Source: Natrinema halophilum
GTDB taxonomy: Archaea > Halobacteriota > Halobacteria > Halobacteriales > Natrialbaceae
NCBI RefSeq assembly: GCF_013402815.2
Contig: NZ_CP058601.1
Span: 1,736,001-1,800,000 of the forward strand
Length of the DNA: 64,000 nucleotides
Reading direction: 5' to 3'
Under the pieces are notes generated by a model that saw nothing but the letters and a program-made list of their open reading frames with translations, was not told the DNA's origin and did no database searches. The translations under genes and the position numbers were made by a program. The number at the start of each line of letters is the position of its first letter. Positions within the stretch are counted from its first letter, which is position 1. Below, one piece after another: positions 6,538 to 15,948 of the stretch.

Positions 6538-9462
6538 TCAGTGTGCTGGTTTAGCCGCAACCGGTGCGACCGTGTTCGTGGTCTCGTCTGCCGTCGCTCC
6601 ATCGTCGGATGAACTGGAGTTACCCGAATCGGTACTGCCGTCCGTTTCGTTGCCGCCAGTCTCGTTCCCACCCGTTTCGTTGCCGCCCGTCTCATTGTTC
6701 GGGGGACTCTCGACTTCCTCGAGGGAGACGTCGATCGACTCGCCGTTTACCACTGCAGTCTCGGGGACGGCCGTCTGGCCGCTGTAGTACGTCGGCTCTT
6801 GGCCACCGGTCGAGAGGACCGTCGCGGTATAGTTGCCGGTCGCCTCGACGCTACTGTCGGTGTATCCGTCCTCGACGCTGAGTTCGTCGTTCGTCGCGTA
6901 CGGGACCGTCACCTCGAAGGAGCCATCATCTGCAAGCTCCGCTTGCTGCCTGTAGATGAACGTCCGACCGGTATCGGTCTCGAGTTCGACTGCGACCACC
7001 GCCGTTGCGGTACCGGCGTCGATCCCAGCTGCATCGTTGACGCTTCCCGTAATCGTCGCACCTTCGACGCGTTCGAACGTCTTTACCGAGGAAACGACGT
7101 GCGCGTCCCACATCGGTGTTCTGAGCCCCTGGAAGACCTGGTTGTTGGTGCGAGCCTGCGTGAGCCCGTCCGAAATTGCTTGCGTCTGATTCGTCCAGCC
7201 GGTTTCCCTGAGCCCCACCGAATGGTGTGGCCGAACCTGTCCCCCGACGGCCATACTGCCGACGATCGCGTAATTGTCGTTCTCGTGGACCAACCGATAG
7301 TGTTCCATCCCGGTTGCATCCTGGAGATACAGCGACGACATCGTCGTATTGTCGTAGTTCGAGTTCGCGCTTGGCAGCGTTCGTGACTGATTCTCTCCGA
7401 GCTGGAACTGCTCGCCACCGTAATAGTGACTGTAATCCGGTCCGGTCCACTCCGTGATCGCGTTGAACTTTCCGCTGGCCATCTGACTGTCGATCATTAC
7501 GTAGCGCATTTCCTCTTGCTCGCTCGAGTCGTTGCCCGACACCGACTGTCGGAGTTCCTCGGTCGACCGACCGACGACGGGCTGGTCCTCGGAAATACCG
7601 TCGAGGATCAGTTCCGCCCGCTCTTCGGACTGGGCAGTCAGGAACGCAGACGACGTTCTGGCGTTCTGCTGGAACGGGTTCGAATGTGGAATCCGCTCCC
7701 CCTGTGTCGTTATCAGGTGGCCGTAGTCCCACCACGACATCACACCATAAGCACCCTCGGGGTATTCGTAGTCACCATCACCGGGCGTGTAAGTCCCGTA
7801 GTAGTCGAGTTCGTCTCCGTTGTTCGCCCCGCCGTAGTTCCCCGGCGTGGGCGTATTGTCTTTGAGCCAGTGGGTCGACTCCTCCCAGAGCATCGCGTCG
7901 GACTGCGGACCCGTCGCCTCCGCGTGATCCCAGGCAGTCGCCTGCGCCAGCGGCGGAAGAAGCGGCGCGAACAGGAGGAGGACGACGAGGAAGACGACGA
8001 TAACCTGGTAGGTTTCTACCTGCTTGACGGACTCGAGACTGCTCTCGAGATCCAGATCGAAGAGTTGGGCGAGTTCGGAGACGAACGCCGCATTGACGAT
8101 CGCGACCGCGAGTACGAGGTAATACATGAAGCGGACCTGCGTCGCGGCCATGCTGATCAGGAAGAGTGTCCAGACAATGACGAGCGTGTGTTCGGTGCGA
8201 TAGTTCCGGCCGAGCAGCGGCCGAATCGCAAGGAAGGCCAGTCCCGCGAGCATCGTGTAGAACGCACTGCCAAACTCGGCGAAGACAGTGTTGAAGAAGT
8301 TATCCGGCGGCTGGGCCTCGACGATGGTGAGGGTGCCCGTACTTGGGTTAAGCGGGAGCAAGCGACTAGTGAGGTTTCCAACGAGCGTGTTGAAGAGACT
8401 AGGTAGCGCAAGCCACATGACGGCCAAGACAGCGATGATAATGCCCCCGACCGCTGCTGGGTAGTAGTGGCGCTCGAGGCCGCGTTTGTTCCACTCGCGG
8501 GCGAGCCAGGCCATAAAGAGACAGCCAGCCGCCACGAAGAGGGCGGCCAGAGGCTGAAGGAAGCTAAAACTCGTCGTGCTGAAACCCGGTTGTTCGATAA
8601 GCAGCATCGTCAAAAACGCAGTTAGACCGAAACTCACCACGCCGGTGAAGGCGATATGATCCGGAGAGATTCCGCGGACGTAGTCGAGAATAAGTTGGAT
8701 GGTAAAGAAGATCCCGAAAATACCGATCAGCAGGATACCAGCAGGCCAGACCCAGATGTACAGTGTCAGTGCAAGGCCAGCAAGTGCGCTATAAATGGCT
8801 GGTGTACGGAGAGCGGTCCAGTCTCGGTCGACGACCAGTTCGTAAACCGGTTTTTCACGTTCGCCCACGGTGAGGGCAACCATCATCGCAACGACAGCAA
8901 TCGCCATGAACAGTACCTCCCCGATGTGGTGATCGAGTTGGCCTACCGTCGAACGCGCGAGGAATTGTCCCTTCGTAAGTGCGAGAACGAGAACTGAGAC
9001 GATTCCACCGAGCGTTCCCCCGAGGCGCCGTCCCGCATAAAAGACGGGGACTGCTACGAGCGCAGCCATAATCGGGATGGAGAGTAGCGATACCGCATAC
9101 AGCGTCTCGGCCGATGGGTCGCCGAGGCCGACGATCATCGCCACAGTGACGATGAGCTGGTCGTACAGCGTCCCGAACTGGCCGACGTAGTTGCCGGTCG
9201 GGAACCCAGTCCAGACCTCGTAGGGCATCGTGTGGGGATAGTTCTCGGCCGTCCAGTTGATCGTTCGCCAGTGATACCACGAGTCGATCCCCGCGAGTGC
9301 AGGTGTGCCGTCGTTGGTAACGAATCGGTCGTACGATTGGGTTCGTACCCAGACCATAAACAGCATCACGAGCCCGATAACGGGAAGGTGATACCAGTCC
9401 CGCCACGACTCGAGGACAGAGGTTACAGCCCCCTCCTCAACGTGTTCGGTGTCTGTACTCAT
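6538..9462 (-). CDS. aglB: Oligosaccharyltransferase AglB (STT3 family)
   Basis: 974 residues. It transfers the lipid-linked glycan to Asn in N-X-S/T sequons of exported proteins on the outer face of the membrane. An N-terminal cytosolic lead is followed by many membrane segments up to about residue 520. The first external loop has GIDSWYHWR (the acidic metal-binding motif), and the soluble C-terminal half has the catalytic WWDYG signature at residues 577-581, within GVMSWWDYGHLITTQGERIP. The tail is Asn/Gly/Thr-rich (four near-copies of NETGG) with a terminal Ser-rich stretch. Start at 9462 (MSTDTEHVEE) is chosen over an in-frame ATG 24 nt upstream because the longer lead has no support. Its neighbourhood is the expected agl glycan island. 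Confidence 0.96.
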   Translation of the reverse strand: MSTDTEHVEEGAVTSVLESWRDWYHLPVIGLVMLFMVWVRTQSYDRFVTNDGTPALAGIDSWYHWRTINWTAENYPHTMPYEVWTGFPTGNYVGQFGTLYDQLIVTVAMIVGLGDPSAETLYAVSLLSIPIMAALVAVPVFYAGRRLGGTLGGIVSVLVLALTKGQFLARSTVGQLDHHIGEVLFMAIAVVAMMVALTVGEREKPVYELVVDRDWTALRTPAIYSALAGLALTLYIWVWPAGILLIGIFGIFFTIQLILDYVRGISPDHIAFTGVVSFGLTAFLTMLLIEQPGFSTTSFSFLQPLAALFVAAGCLFMAWLAREWNKRGLERHYYPAAVGGIIIAVLAVMWLALPSLFNTLVGNLTSRLLPLNPSTGTLTIVEAQPPDNFFNTVFAEFGSAFYTMLAGLAFLAIRPLLGRNYRTEHTLVIVWTLFLISMAATQVRFMYYLVLAVAIVNAAFVSELAQLFDLDLESSLESVKQVETYQVIVVFLVVLLLFAPLLPPLAQATAWDHAEATGPQSDAMLWEESTHWLKDNTPTPGNYGGANNGDELDYYGTYTPGDGDYEYPEGAYGVMSWWDYGHLITTQGERIPHSNPFQQNARTSSAFLTAQSEERAELILDGISEDQPVVGRSTEELRQSVSGNDSSEQEEMRYVMIDSQMASGKFNAITEWTGPDYSHYYGGEQFQLGENQSRTLPSANSNYDNTTMSSLYLQDATGMEHYRLVHENDNYAIVGSMAVGGQVRPHHSVGLRETGWTNQTQAISDGLTQARTNNQVFQGLRTPMWDAHVVSSVKTFERVEGATITGSVNDAAGIDAGTATAVVAVELETDTGRTFIYRQQAELADDGSFEVTVPYATNDELSVEDGYTDSSVEATGNYTATVLSTGGQEPTYYSGQTAVPETAVVNGESIDVSLEEVESPPNNETGGNETGGNETGGNETDGSTDSGNSSSSDDGATADETTNTVAPVAAKPAH

Positions 9463-9633
9463 TAGGTTGCACCAGACCAAAGCCAAGAATAAGCCTTGTC
9501 ATATACTCGCGGTTATTTTGGACCGGTCTAGCAACAGATTGGATACGCCGACTGTTCGATTGAGATTACTAACACGGAAGGCGCTCACGGTATTGGGTAG
9601 AGTAGCTGGTTTCAGTAGAAACCGTATCTCTGA

Positions 9634-9864
9634 AGCCATATTTCGGCGGGCGATCTGCGTTCTCTCGCCGCCGACAAGGGCTACGACAAACGAGTGTTCC
9701 ATGAACTCGATTCAGGCCCATACCCCGCCGTATCTGTGTGTAAGACCGTCTCGAACACGATCAGCACGGACTTGTCGATGTCGTCCACATCCACGGCTTT
9801 TTCTACGCCACCGACCGGGAGGAGTTGTTCCAGAGCCCTGGTGGAGGTATCGTTGAATTTCTAA
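9634..9864 (+). pseudogene. Transposase remnant (IS5/ISH-type, DDE central piece)
   Basis: The frame from 9634 reads SHISAGDLRSLAADKGYDK, matching the hallmark central segment of haloarchaeal IS5-like transposases, where the Asp of AADKGYD is catalytic. No start and no C-terminal Glu region are in frame, and the frame runs into unrelated residues before a stop at 9862. This is an insertion-sequence scar between aglB and the AP-superfamily gene. The rest of 9463-10148 shows no gene. Confidence 0.6.
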
Positions 9865-10148
9865 ACTACGAGTCATTGCTGGGTAAGTTGATGGCACCGC
9901 TCGTCTGGCACCATTCTGGTGCCCGAAGTCCCATGGCCAGCAAAAATGCCCGAAACGAGGGGAAACAGGATGGGAGAGGCCTACCAGAGAAACACCGAGA
10001 ACGATTACCGTCGATTTAGTAAGTATACTAACATGTTCATCTCAGAACGTTTTGTTTGGACGTGCAGTTCAAAATCGCGAATGCCCTCGAGAATCCTCAC
10101 CGACATCGAATAGTCAGTATCTGGTGAATACGTCATGGTACTCGAAAG

Positions 10149-10164
10149 TTTTATCATTTAAAAC
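10149..10164 (+). promoter_or_regulatory. TATA-like element for the 10180 gene
   Basis: An A/T tract (ttttatcatttaaaac) 16-31 nt upstream of the ATG, in the position expected for a leaderless or near-leaderless haloarchaeal transcript. Confidence 0.5.
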
Positions 10165-10179
10165 TGGGGACGGAACAGT

Positions 10180-11754
10180 ATGGAAATACTCGTAATCGGG
10201 CTTGACGGTCTTTCGTATAATATGTTGGACCGTTTTGACGTTTCATTTCCCTATTTGGATTCTGTGAGAGAACAGGGAGTTTCCGGTGACTTGATGAGCG
10301 TCGACACGCCGACGACGATTCCAGCGTGGACTTCGTTTGCGACGGGAAAGGATCCCGGCAGTCACGGTGTCCACAATATGAATCAGGTGTCAAGCGAGTA
10401 CGAGTACGGGCCAGTGAAACCTAATACGAGTGATGCAGCAGTGTACGATTTTCTCGACGACGCTCTCTTTCTCAATCTTCCAGCCTCCACAGGTCGTATT
10501 CCCTGCGCAGACGGTACGCTCGTCGAGTCGTCGTTGCTCGAGAAGACGAAAGCGGAGATGGTCCCCGAACCGTTGCGCGACCTCGATACCTACGAGGCGT
10601 ACAATCCGATGCACGACCACTCGAAGAAGCAGCGACCGAACGTCTACCGTGACCACCTCCGTGACATTATCGCGTCTCGGGAGCGGTTCGCGCGGGAAGC
10701 CTTCGAGACGCACGACCCGCGGTTCGGCTTCGTACTGTTCTCGGCAACTGACTGGGCCGGACATATGCTCTCGAAGCTCACTTCCGAGGCAAAACGCGAA
10801 GAATTCTATCGAACAATTGTCGAAGACATCGGCAAAGCAGTCGAAGAACTCGCCGAGTTGGGGGAAAACGTCGTGCTGATGAGTGACCACGGCTTCGAGT
10901 ACAAACACCATACGATCCACCTCGCTGACTGGCTACACGAACAGGGCTACCTCTCAGTAACCTCAAACGACGATAGCAAGAGTCACGGTGTCGTCGACCG
11001 CCTCGCTGACCGAACGGTTGAATTCGGTGTATCGACCGCACAATCGTTGTCGAGACGGTCCGATCGACTCTACGACTTCTTCCGGTTAGTCCACAACCGG
11101 CTCCTCGGGAGCGGCCTCGGCGACCGGATTCACGAGGCCTCGACGCCGGACGTCGACTACCCCGAATCGACAGCGTGGCAGCTCCGGTACGGCTGTCTAT
11201 ACCTCAACGACGACCGCTTCGAAAGTCCGAAGGTGAGTGCCGACGAACGGGAGCAACTCCAGCGCGAGCTCGTCTCCGGCCTCCGTGAGCTGACCGTCGA
11301 CGGCGAGCGGATCTTTCGTGACGTACTCACTCCCGAGGAGGCCTATGCCGACCCCAGCACCGAGATGCCAGACGTGATCTCACGGCCTGCATCCGGCTAC
11401 CACGCGATCACCCACTGGTCACCGACCGGCGGCTACACGAGTCCGACCGAGAACTTCGAACACAGATACCGTGGTCTCATCGCTGCCACGGGACCGCTAT
11501 TCGGCACTGGCGAAATCGAGGGAATGTCTATCGTTGATTTGCTACCGTCGCTGCTCGCGGCGATGGGTGAGCCGCTCTCGCCGGAATTCGACGGAACGGT
11601 CCAGTCCGAACTGCTAGCGGACGAGCCGGCTGTCGAGTACCTCGATTCGGATGCGATTCCAACTCCACAGGTGCGAGGCGAGAGCCGAGCAGAGCAGGCA
11701 GAGCGCGAGGCGGTCGTCGAGGAGCGACTTGCCGACCTCGGGTATATGGAGTGA
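10180..11754 (+). CDS. AP-superfamily phosphodiesterase/nucleotide-pyrophosphatase-like protein
   Basis: 524 residues of the type I phosphodiesterase branch of the alkaline phosphatase superfamily. Metal-binding Asp9 lies in VIGLDGLSYN. The nucleophile region is TTIPAWTSFATGKDPGSHGVHN, with a Thr nucleophile as in phosphodiesterases. The second metal site is SDHGFEYKHHTIHLADWL, and a later histidine is in GYHAITHWSPTGGY. There is no signal peptide, so it is probably cytosolic. It may hydrolyse or transfer a phosphodiester on a lipid-linked glycan or nucleotide sugar; the substrate is unknown. It ends in RLADLGYME, the C-terminal motif shared by the other AP enzymes and the APS kinase in this island. 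It stands at the head of the sulfation block. Confidence 0.85.
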   Translation: MEILVIGLDGLSYNMLDRFDVSFPYLDSVREQGVSGDLMSVDTPTTIPAWTSFATGKDPGSHGVHNMNQVSSEYEYGPVKPNTSDAAVYDFLDDALFLNLPASTGRIPCADGTLVESSLLEKTKAEMVPEPLRDLDTYEAYNPMHDHSKKQRPNVYRDHLRDIIASRERFAREAFETHDPRFGFVLFSATDWAGHMLSKLTSEAKREEFYRTIVEDIGKAVEELAELGENVVLMSDHGFEYKHHTIHLADWLHEQGYLSVTSNDDSKSHGVVDRLADRTVEFGVSTAQSLSRRSDRLYDFFRLVHNRLLGSGLGDRIHEASTPDVDYPESTAWQLRYGCLYLNDDRFESPKVSADEREQLQRELVSGLRELTVDGERIFRDVLTPEEAYADPSTEMPDVISRPASGYHAITHWSPTGGYTSPTENFEHRYRGLIAATGPLFGTGEIEGMSIVDLLPSLLAAMGEPLSPEFDGTVQSELLADEPAVEYLDSDAIPTPQVRGESRAEQAEREAVVEERLADLGYME

Positions 11755-11891
11755 CGCTCTCGACGTTCAGTCTCCGCCGAGAACCACTCGGCGTTGACCC
11801 GACGACCACTGCCATCCCATCCATCAACCACTACTGGCTCACCTCGCAGAGCTTATAGGTGGGCGTCAGAAGAGGTACTAGCGACAACCGC

Positions 11892-12593
11892 ATGGTCAAC
11901 GAGTCAGAGTTCGAGTCGATACAGAGTCGTAGCCAGCAGCCACACGAAGCCGTCGACCTGGAAACAGTGTTCGAGTCGGCATCGGTCGTCATTCCGACCG
12001 CACGGGAGCGAAACTTCACGGCCGAAAGCCTCCCGAGCTGGATTGATCCGATTATCGCCACCGAGGAGGGTCTCAACGTCGCTCGAAACCGGGGGATCGA
12101 ACGGGCCGACGGAGAGTGGATCGTCCTCGTCGACGACGATGTGACGTTCCCGACTCGACTCACTGCGTGGCTGATCGACAGCATGCATCCGCTACATCTG
12201 GCCGGACTCGAAGACTACTGGCCGATGGACGGCATCCTCGGCCGGTATATGGTGTTCCACAGATCGCTCTGGGAGCAGATCGGCGGTTTCGACGAGTCGA
12301 GACCACACGGTGGGGACACGGATTTCGTCATCCGATGTCGGAACACCGGTGCATCGGTCGTGCGACTCCCCCGTCGGCTGATTCCCCACCATGATGCCGC
12401 CGGGGAGTTTACTACGACCCAACACGTCGAGTGGCTGTGGTATCTCGTCCGACGACACCCACGTCAGATGGTGCCGAAGGCGGCGAAACTCCTACTGCGG
12501 AAACTCGGACTCCTCTCGCCACGCCGTGGCACGTACCCCGACGGCTGGGAAAGTGCTGTCTGGCGCGTCCCCGAGGAGGGTGACGAAGAATGA
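11892..12593 (+). CDS. Family 2-like glycosyltransferase
   Basis: 233 residues of GT-A fold. There is a short N-terminal strand (SASVVIPTARERN), GLNVARNRGIERADGEWIVLVDDDV with the DDD metal motif, then FDESRPHGGDTDFVIRCR, the GGDTD acceptor-site segment of GT2 enzymes. It probably adds a sugar to a lipid-linked oligosaccharide at the inner face of the membrane. The protein is short for GT2 and the N-terminal strand region looks abridged (the usual SxNxxxxL part is missing), so the donor pocket may be unusual. Start at 11892 follows the TATA-like cttatagg at 11850. The stop overlaps the next ATG (ATGA), giving one operon with the sulfatase-like gene. Confidence 0.85.
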   Translation: MVNESEFESIQSRSQQPHEAVDLETVFESASVVIPTARERNFTAESLPSWIDPIIATEEGLNVARNRGIERADGEWIVLVDDDVTFPTRLTAWLIDSMHPLHLAGLEDYWPMDGILGRYMVFHRSLWEQIGGFDESRPHGGDTDFVIRCRNTGASVVRLPRRLIPHHDAAGEFTTTQHVEWLWYLVRRHPRQMVPKAAKLLLRKLGLLSPRRGTYPDGWESAVWRVPEEGDEE

Positions 12594-14041
12594 CGAACGT
12601 CCTGCTGATCGTTATGGACAGCGTTCGTGCGAGAAACACCTCCCTGCACGGCCACACACACGAAACGACACCGTATCTGTCCGAACTCGCCAACGAGGCT
12701 ACCGTCTACGAACAGGCCCGCAGCCCAGGAACGTGGAGTCTTCCCAGCCACACGAGCATCTTTACTGGGTTCCACGTCCTCGAGCACGGAATCACGCGGG
12801 CGCGACACAAACTCGAACCCGGTCACACGATCTTCGAAGAACTCAACGACAACGGGTATACGACGGGTGTGTTCTCCGAAAATACGTGGATCACCGATAT
12901 GGACTGTGGACTCCGTGATGCGTTCGACACCGTCGAGGGGGCTCGGAACCTCCTGTTCCCAGACGCTATCGATCCCTCGAACTTCGTGCTCTCGGAGGGA
13001 CAGGGACAGTACACGCAATTCCTCCGTCGCTGTCTCGACCGCGATGACACGCTTCAATCACTCGCCAACGGTGCGTTCACAAAACTCGCGTGGGACTATC
13101 CGCAACTACTGCCGGATCGGTTCACCTCCTCGACGCCAGCCGAGGTGTACGGCGATCTATTCCTCGACTGGCAGGCCGAGCAGTCGGGACCGTGGGCAGC
13201 GACGATTAACTTCATGGACGCCCACCTGCCGTACCTCCCGGACGCGGAGCACGACAAATGGGGCGGCAAGCGTCTCCGGGCGCTCCAAGACGAGATGGAC
13301 GATCAGGTCTGGGAGTTCAACGGCGGAAAGCGACCGTGGTGGCAACGGAAGGCCCTGGAGGGGCTGTACGACGGGACGATCCACCAGATGGACACACAGA
13401 TCGAACGGATCGTTCGAAGGCTCCGTGAGCGCGGCGTCCTCGACGATACCCTGCTCGTGGTTACCAGCGACCATGGCGAAGGATTCGGCGAACCGAGCCG
13501 TATCCGTGGTGACCGAGACAGCCCACAGCCGAACGCACGCGTCGCCGCCCACGGTGCCGGAATCCACGAAGTGCTCTGTCACGTCCCGCTGCTCGTCCGC
13601 CCGCCGGGCGGTGGTGTCGGCGACCGCGTCGACGAACCGGCGACGCTCACCCAGTTCCCGACCGTGGTAAGGGAAACGCTCGCAGGCACCGCGGCGTCGT
13701 TCATCCCCGACGAGCCGGTCGTGGTTTCCTCACACGGCCTCGAAGAGCCGATGGAGGAACGGGCGTCTCGGTATGCCGGTGATCTCTACCGGTTCAACGG
13801 TGACTGTCGAGCGGTGTACGAGTCCGACGGGGAGACGGTTCGCAAGTTCCTCTCGTGGCGTGACAAGCGGCGACGAGTCGATGTCGCCGATGCGTTCGCG
13901 TCCTGGCTCGCGTCGGATTCGGACGACGACGTCGTCGACGAGCGATGCGACTCGATAACGGATCGTGGCGTGCGAAGGGACTCCGATGCCGAAGTCGACG
14001 ATGCGACTCAGAAGCGACTCGAGGACCTGGGGTATATGTGA
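12590..14041 (+). CDS. Sulfatase-fold (AP superfamily) protein, Ser-type
   Basis: 483 residues. The N-terminal metal Asp10 is in LLIVMDSVRARN. The segment equivalent to the sulfatase C-x-P-S-R signature is SPGTWSLPSHTSIFTG, with Ser50 at the nucleophile position. A C-terminal metal site TSDHGEGFGE follows, then AHGAGIHEVLCHVPLLV. Classical sulfatases need Cys (or Ser) converted to formylglycine; no maturase is visible here, so phospho- or sulfo-transfer by the Ser itself is also possible. It is coupled by ATGA to the upstream glycosyltransferase and sits 123 bp before the sulfate-activation genes. It ends RLEDLGYM. No signal peptide is seen, so the site of action is probably cytosolic. Confidence 0.85.
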   Translation: MTNVLLIVMDSVRARNTSLHGHTHETTPYLSELANEATVYEQARSPGTWSLPSHTSIFTGFHVLEHGITRARHKLEPGHTIFEELNDNGYTTGVFSENTWITDMDCGLRDAFDTVEGARNLLFPDAIDPSNFVLSEGQGQYTQFLRRCLDRDDTLQSLANGAFTKLAWDYPQLLPDRFTSSTPAEVYGDLFLDWQAEQSGPWAATINFMDAHLPYLPDAEHDKWGGKRLRALQDEMDDQVWEFNGGKRPWWQRKALEGLYDGTIHQMDTQIERIVRRLRERGVLDDTLLVVTSDHGEGFGEPSRIRGDRDSPQPNARVAAHGAGIHEVLCHVPLLVRPPGGGVGDRVDEPATLTQFPTVVRETLAGTAASFIPDEPVVVSSHGLEEPMEERASRYAGDLYRFNGDCRAVYESDGETVRKFLSWRDKRRRVDVADAFASWLASDSDDDVVDERCDSITDRGVRRDSDAEVDDATQKRLEDLGYM

Positions 14042-14164
14042 CAGATGCATACAATATGTGGGAAATCGTTGATAAAACCGAGCAGCCATGGTTGTATTGG
14101 TAGATGTAGCCTCAATACGGATGAATCACAGCACTTGTTACGTTTCAGCTCAGGGTGATAAACG

Positions 14165-15316
14165 ATGATCCAACCACACGGCAACACTCTCGTCGACAGG
14201 GTCGTCACTCCACAGAGGGCCGAAGAGATACAGACCGGTTTTGACGACCTCTTTACTGTCGAACTCGACTGGAACCTCTTTTTCGACTTCGCAAACCTCG
14301 CCCAGGGCGTCTACAGCCCGCTCAATGGGTTCATGTCTCGCAACGACTTTATGAAAGTTGTCAACGATATTACGCTCGAAAGCGGCGTCCCATGGCCGCT
14401 TCCGGTCGTCCTCGATGTCGACGCCGAAACGGCAAACGATGTCAAGCCAGGCGAGAGGATCGGGATCACAGTATCTAACGGGACACCTGTCGGGATTTTA
14501 GACGTTGATACCGTCTACCGCTACAACGAAGACGAGGTCTGTACTCAACTGTTCGGAACCACCGACGACGACCACCCCGGCGTGCGGACCATCCAGTCGA
14601 AGGCGCCGTTCTTCATTGGTGGGCCGATCAAAGCGTTTCCGGATGCGATCACCCGGCGGGGAGACCACGACCTCACACCAAAGGAAACGCGCGTCCTGTT
14701 CAAAAAACACGGCTGGGATACGGTCGTCGGCTTCCAGACGCGGAACGTTCCCCACCGTGCGCACGAGTATCTGCAGAAATCGGCTCTCGAGCACGTCGAC
14801 GGGCTTCTAATCCAACCCAAGATCGGAGAAAAGAAATCGGGTGATTACATGAACGGAGCTATTTTGCAAGGGTACCGAACGCTAATCGATAACTACTATC
14901 CGACCGACAGGGTTGCACTTGCGATGTTCAAGTCCAGAATGTGGTACGCCGGGCCACGAGAGGCCATATTCGATTCGATTGTTCGTAAAAACTATGGTTG
15001 TACCCACTTCATTATCGGACGAGACCATGCAGGCGTCGGGAACTACTACGGCGATTTTGAAGCACAAGAACTGTTCGACGCCGTCGGCAATATCGGGATT
15101 GAACCGTTGTATTACCACTATGCCTTCTACTGTCATATTTGTGATGGTATCGTCTCGGAGAAAATTTGTCCACACGACAACGAATACCACCTCGAGCCGA
15201 GCGGTACGAAACTCCGAAATATGCTGTCCGACGGGAAAAAACCGCCCGCAGAATTGATGCGACCGGAAGTTGCCGAAACCGTATTAACACTTGGCGACGT
15301 ATTTGTCGAAAACTAA
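14165..15316 (+). CDS. sat: ATP sulfurylase
   Basis: 383 residues. It makes adenosine 5'-phosphosulfate (APS) and pyrophosphate from ATP and sulfate. Visible signatures are QTRNVPHRAHE (the nucleotide-binding His pair at H197 and H200), IGRDHAGVG, and a C-terminal SGTKLRNMLSDG, all in standard order for the Sat/MET3 family. The protein is full length without a fused APS kinase domain. Its TAA overlaps the ATG of cysC by one base, so the two are translated together to give PAPS. No sulfite or APS reductase lies in the window, and the neighbours are a sulfotransferase and glycan genes, so the product is probably used for sulfation rather than assimilation. Confidence 0.95.
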   Translation: MIQPHGNTLVDRVVTPQRAEEIQTGFDDLFTVELDWNLFFDFANLAQGVYSPLNGFMSRNDFMKVVNDITLESGVPWPLPVVLDVDAETANDVKPGERIGITVSNGTPVGILDVDTVYRYNEDEVCTQLFGTTDDDHPGVRTIQSKAPFFIGGPIKAFPDAITRRGDHDLTPKETRVLFKKHGWDTVVGFQTRNVPHRAHEYLQKSALEHVDGLLIQPKIGEKKSGDYMNGAILQGYRTLIDNYYPTDRVALAMFKSRMWYAGPREAIFDSIVRKNYGCTHFIIGRDHAGVGNYYGDFEAQELFDAVGNIGIEPLYYHYAFYCHICDGIVSEKICPHDNEYHLEPSGTKLRNMLSDGKKPPAELMRPEVAETVLTLGDVFVEN

Positions 15317-15936
15317 TGTTTACACTTTGGTTTATGGGTCGGCCCTCAGCAGGGAAATCTACTCTGGCGAGCCATGTCGAGGACCAACTTGTCGAAGCCG
15401 GCTATCCGATCGAAAATCTCGATGGAGATGACATTCGGAAACACCTCCACCCTGATCTTGGGTTCTCTCGAGAGGACAGGCGAACAAACAATCGGCGAAC
15501 TGCGTACATCGCAAAACTGCTCAATCGTAACGATATCCCTGTTATTGTCGGGATGATTACCCCGTTCCGTGACTCCCAGGAACAGGCCCGCGACATTATC
15601 GAAGACGAGGGGGAGTTCGTCCAAATTTATGTGAAGTGCTCCGTTGAGGCCGCCGAAGAGCGCGACCCGAAAGGGCTCTACCAACAGGCTCGCGAGAAAA
15701 ACATCGAAAAGTTCACCGGTGTGAACCACCCGTTCCAGGAACCGCTCAATCCTGAGATCATCGTCGACACCGAAGCGCAGTCCATCGACGACTGTGTCGA
15801 CGACGTAATGACGCAACTGGAGACACTCGGTGTGCTCGATGAGCGTCTCGACGACGACTACTCGTTTTCGATCACCCGCTCGGAAGAACAGGACATCACC
15901 GAACGACTCGAAGAACTCGGCTATCTCGAAGAGTAA
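15316..15936 (+). CDS. cysC: Adenylylsulfate (APS) kinase with sulfatase-like C-terminal tail
   Basis: 206 residues. It phosphorylates APS to PAPS, the sulfate donor for sulfotransferases. The P-loop is GRPSAGKST at residues 8-16, followed by NLDGDDIRKHL, the LGFSREDRRTNNRR lid, and the FTGVNHPFQEPLNPEIIVDT substrate region. The ATG overlaps the sat stop. After the kinase core a 25-30 residue acidic tail ends in ERLEELGYLEE, nearly identical to the ends of the sulfatase-fold proteins here (for example ARERLEELGYLE at 25709). That tail is not part of ordinary CysC and suggests a shared docking or assembly signal. It is the last gene of the plus-strand block and converges with the DUF4910 gene 12 bp away. 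Confidence 0.94.
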   Translation: MFTLWFMGRPSAGKSTLASHVEDQLVEAGYPIENLDGDDIRKHLHPDLGFSREDRRTNNRRTAYIAKLLNRNDIPVIVGMITPFRDSQEQARDIIEDEGEFVQIYVKCSVEAAEERDPKGLYQQAREKNIEKFTGVNHPFQEPLNPEIIVDTEAQSIDDCVDDVMTQLETLGVLDERLDDDYSFSITRSEEQDITERLEELGYLEE

Positions 15937-15948
15937 ACGACAGCGATC

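Noticed and set aside
7426-8406. 326-codon plus-strand frame opposite aglB
   Set aside because: Arg-rich, no family motif, entirely within the clear AglB coding region; a shadow of high GC.
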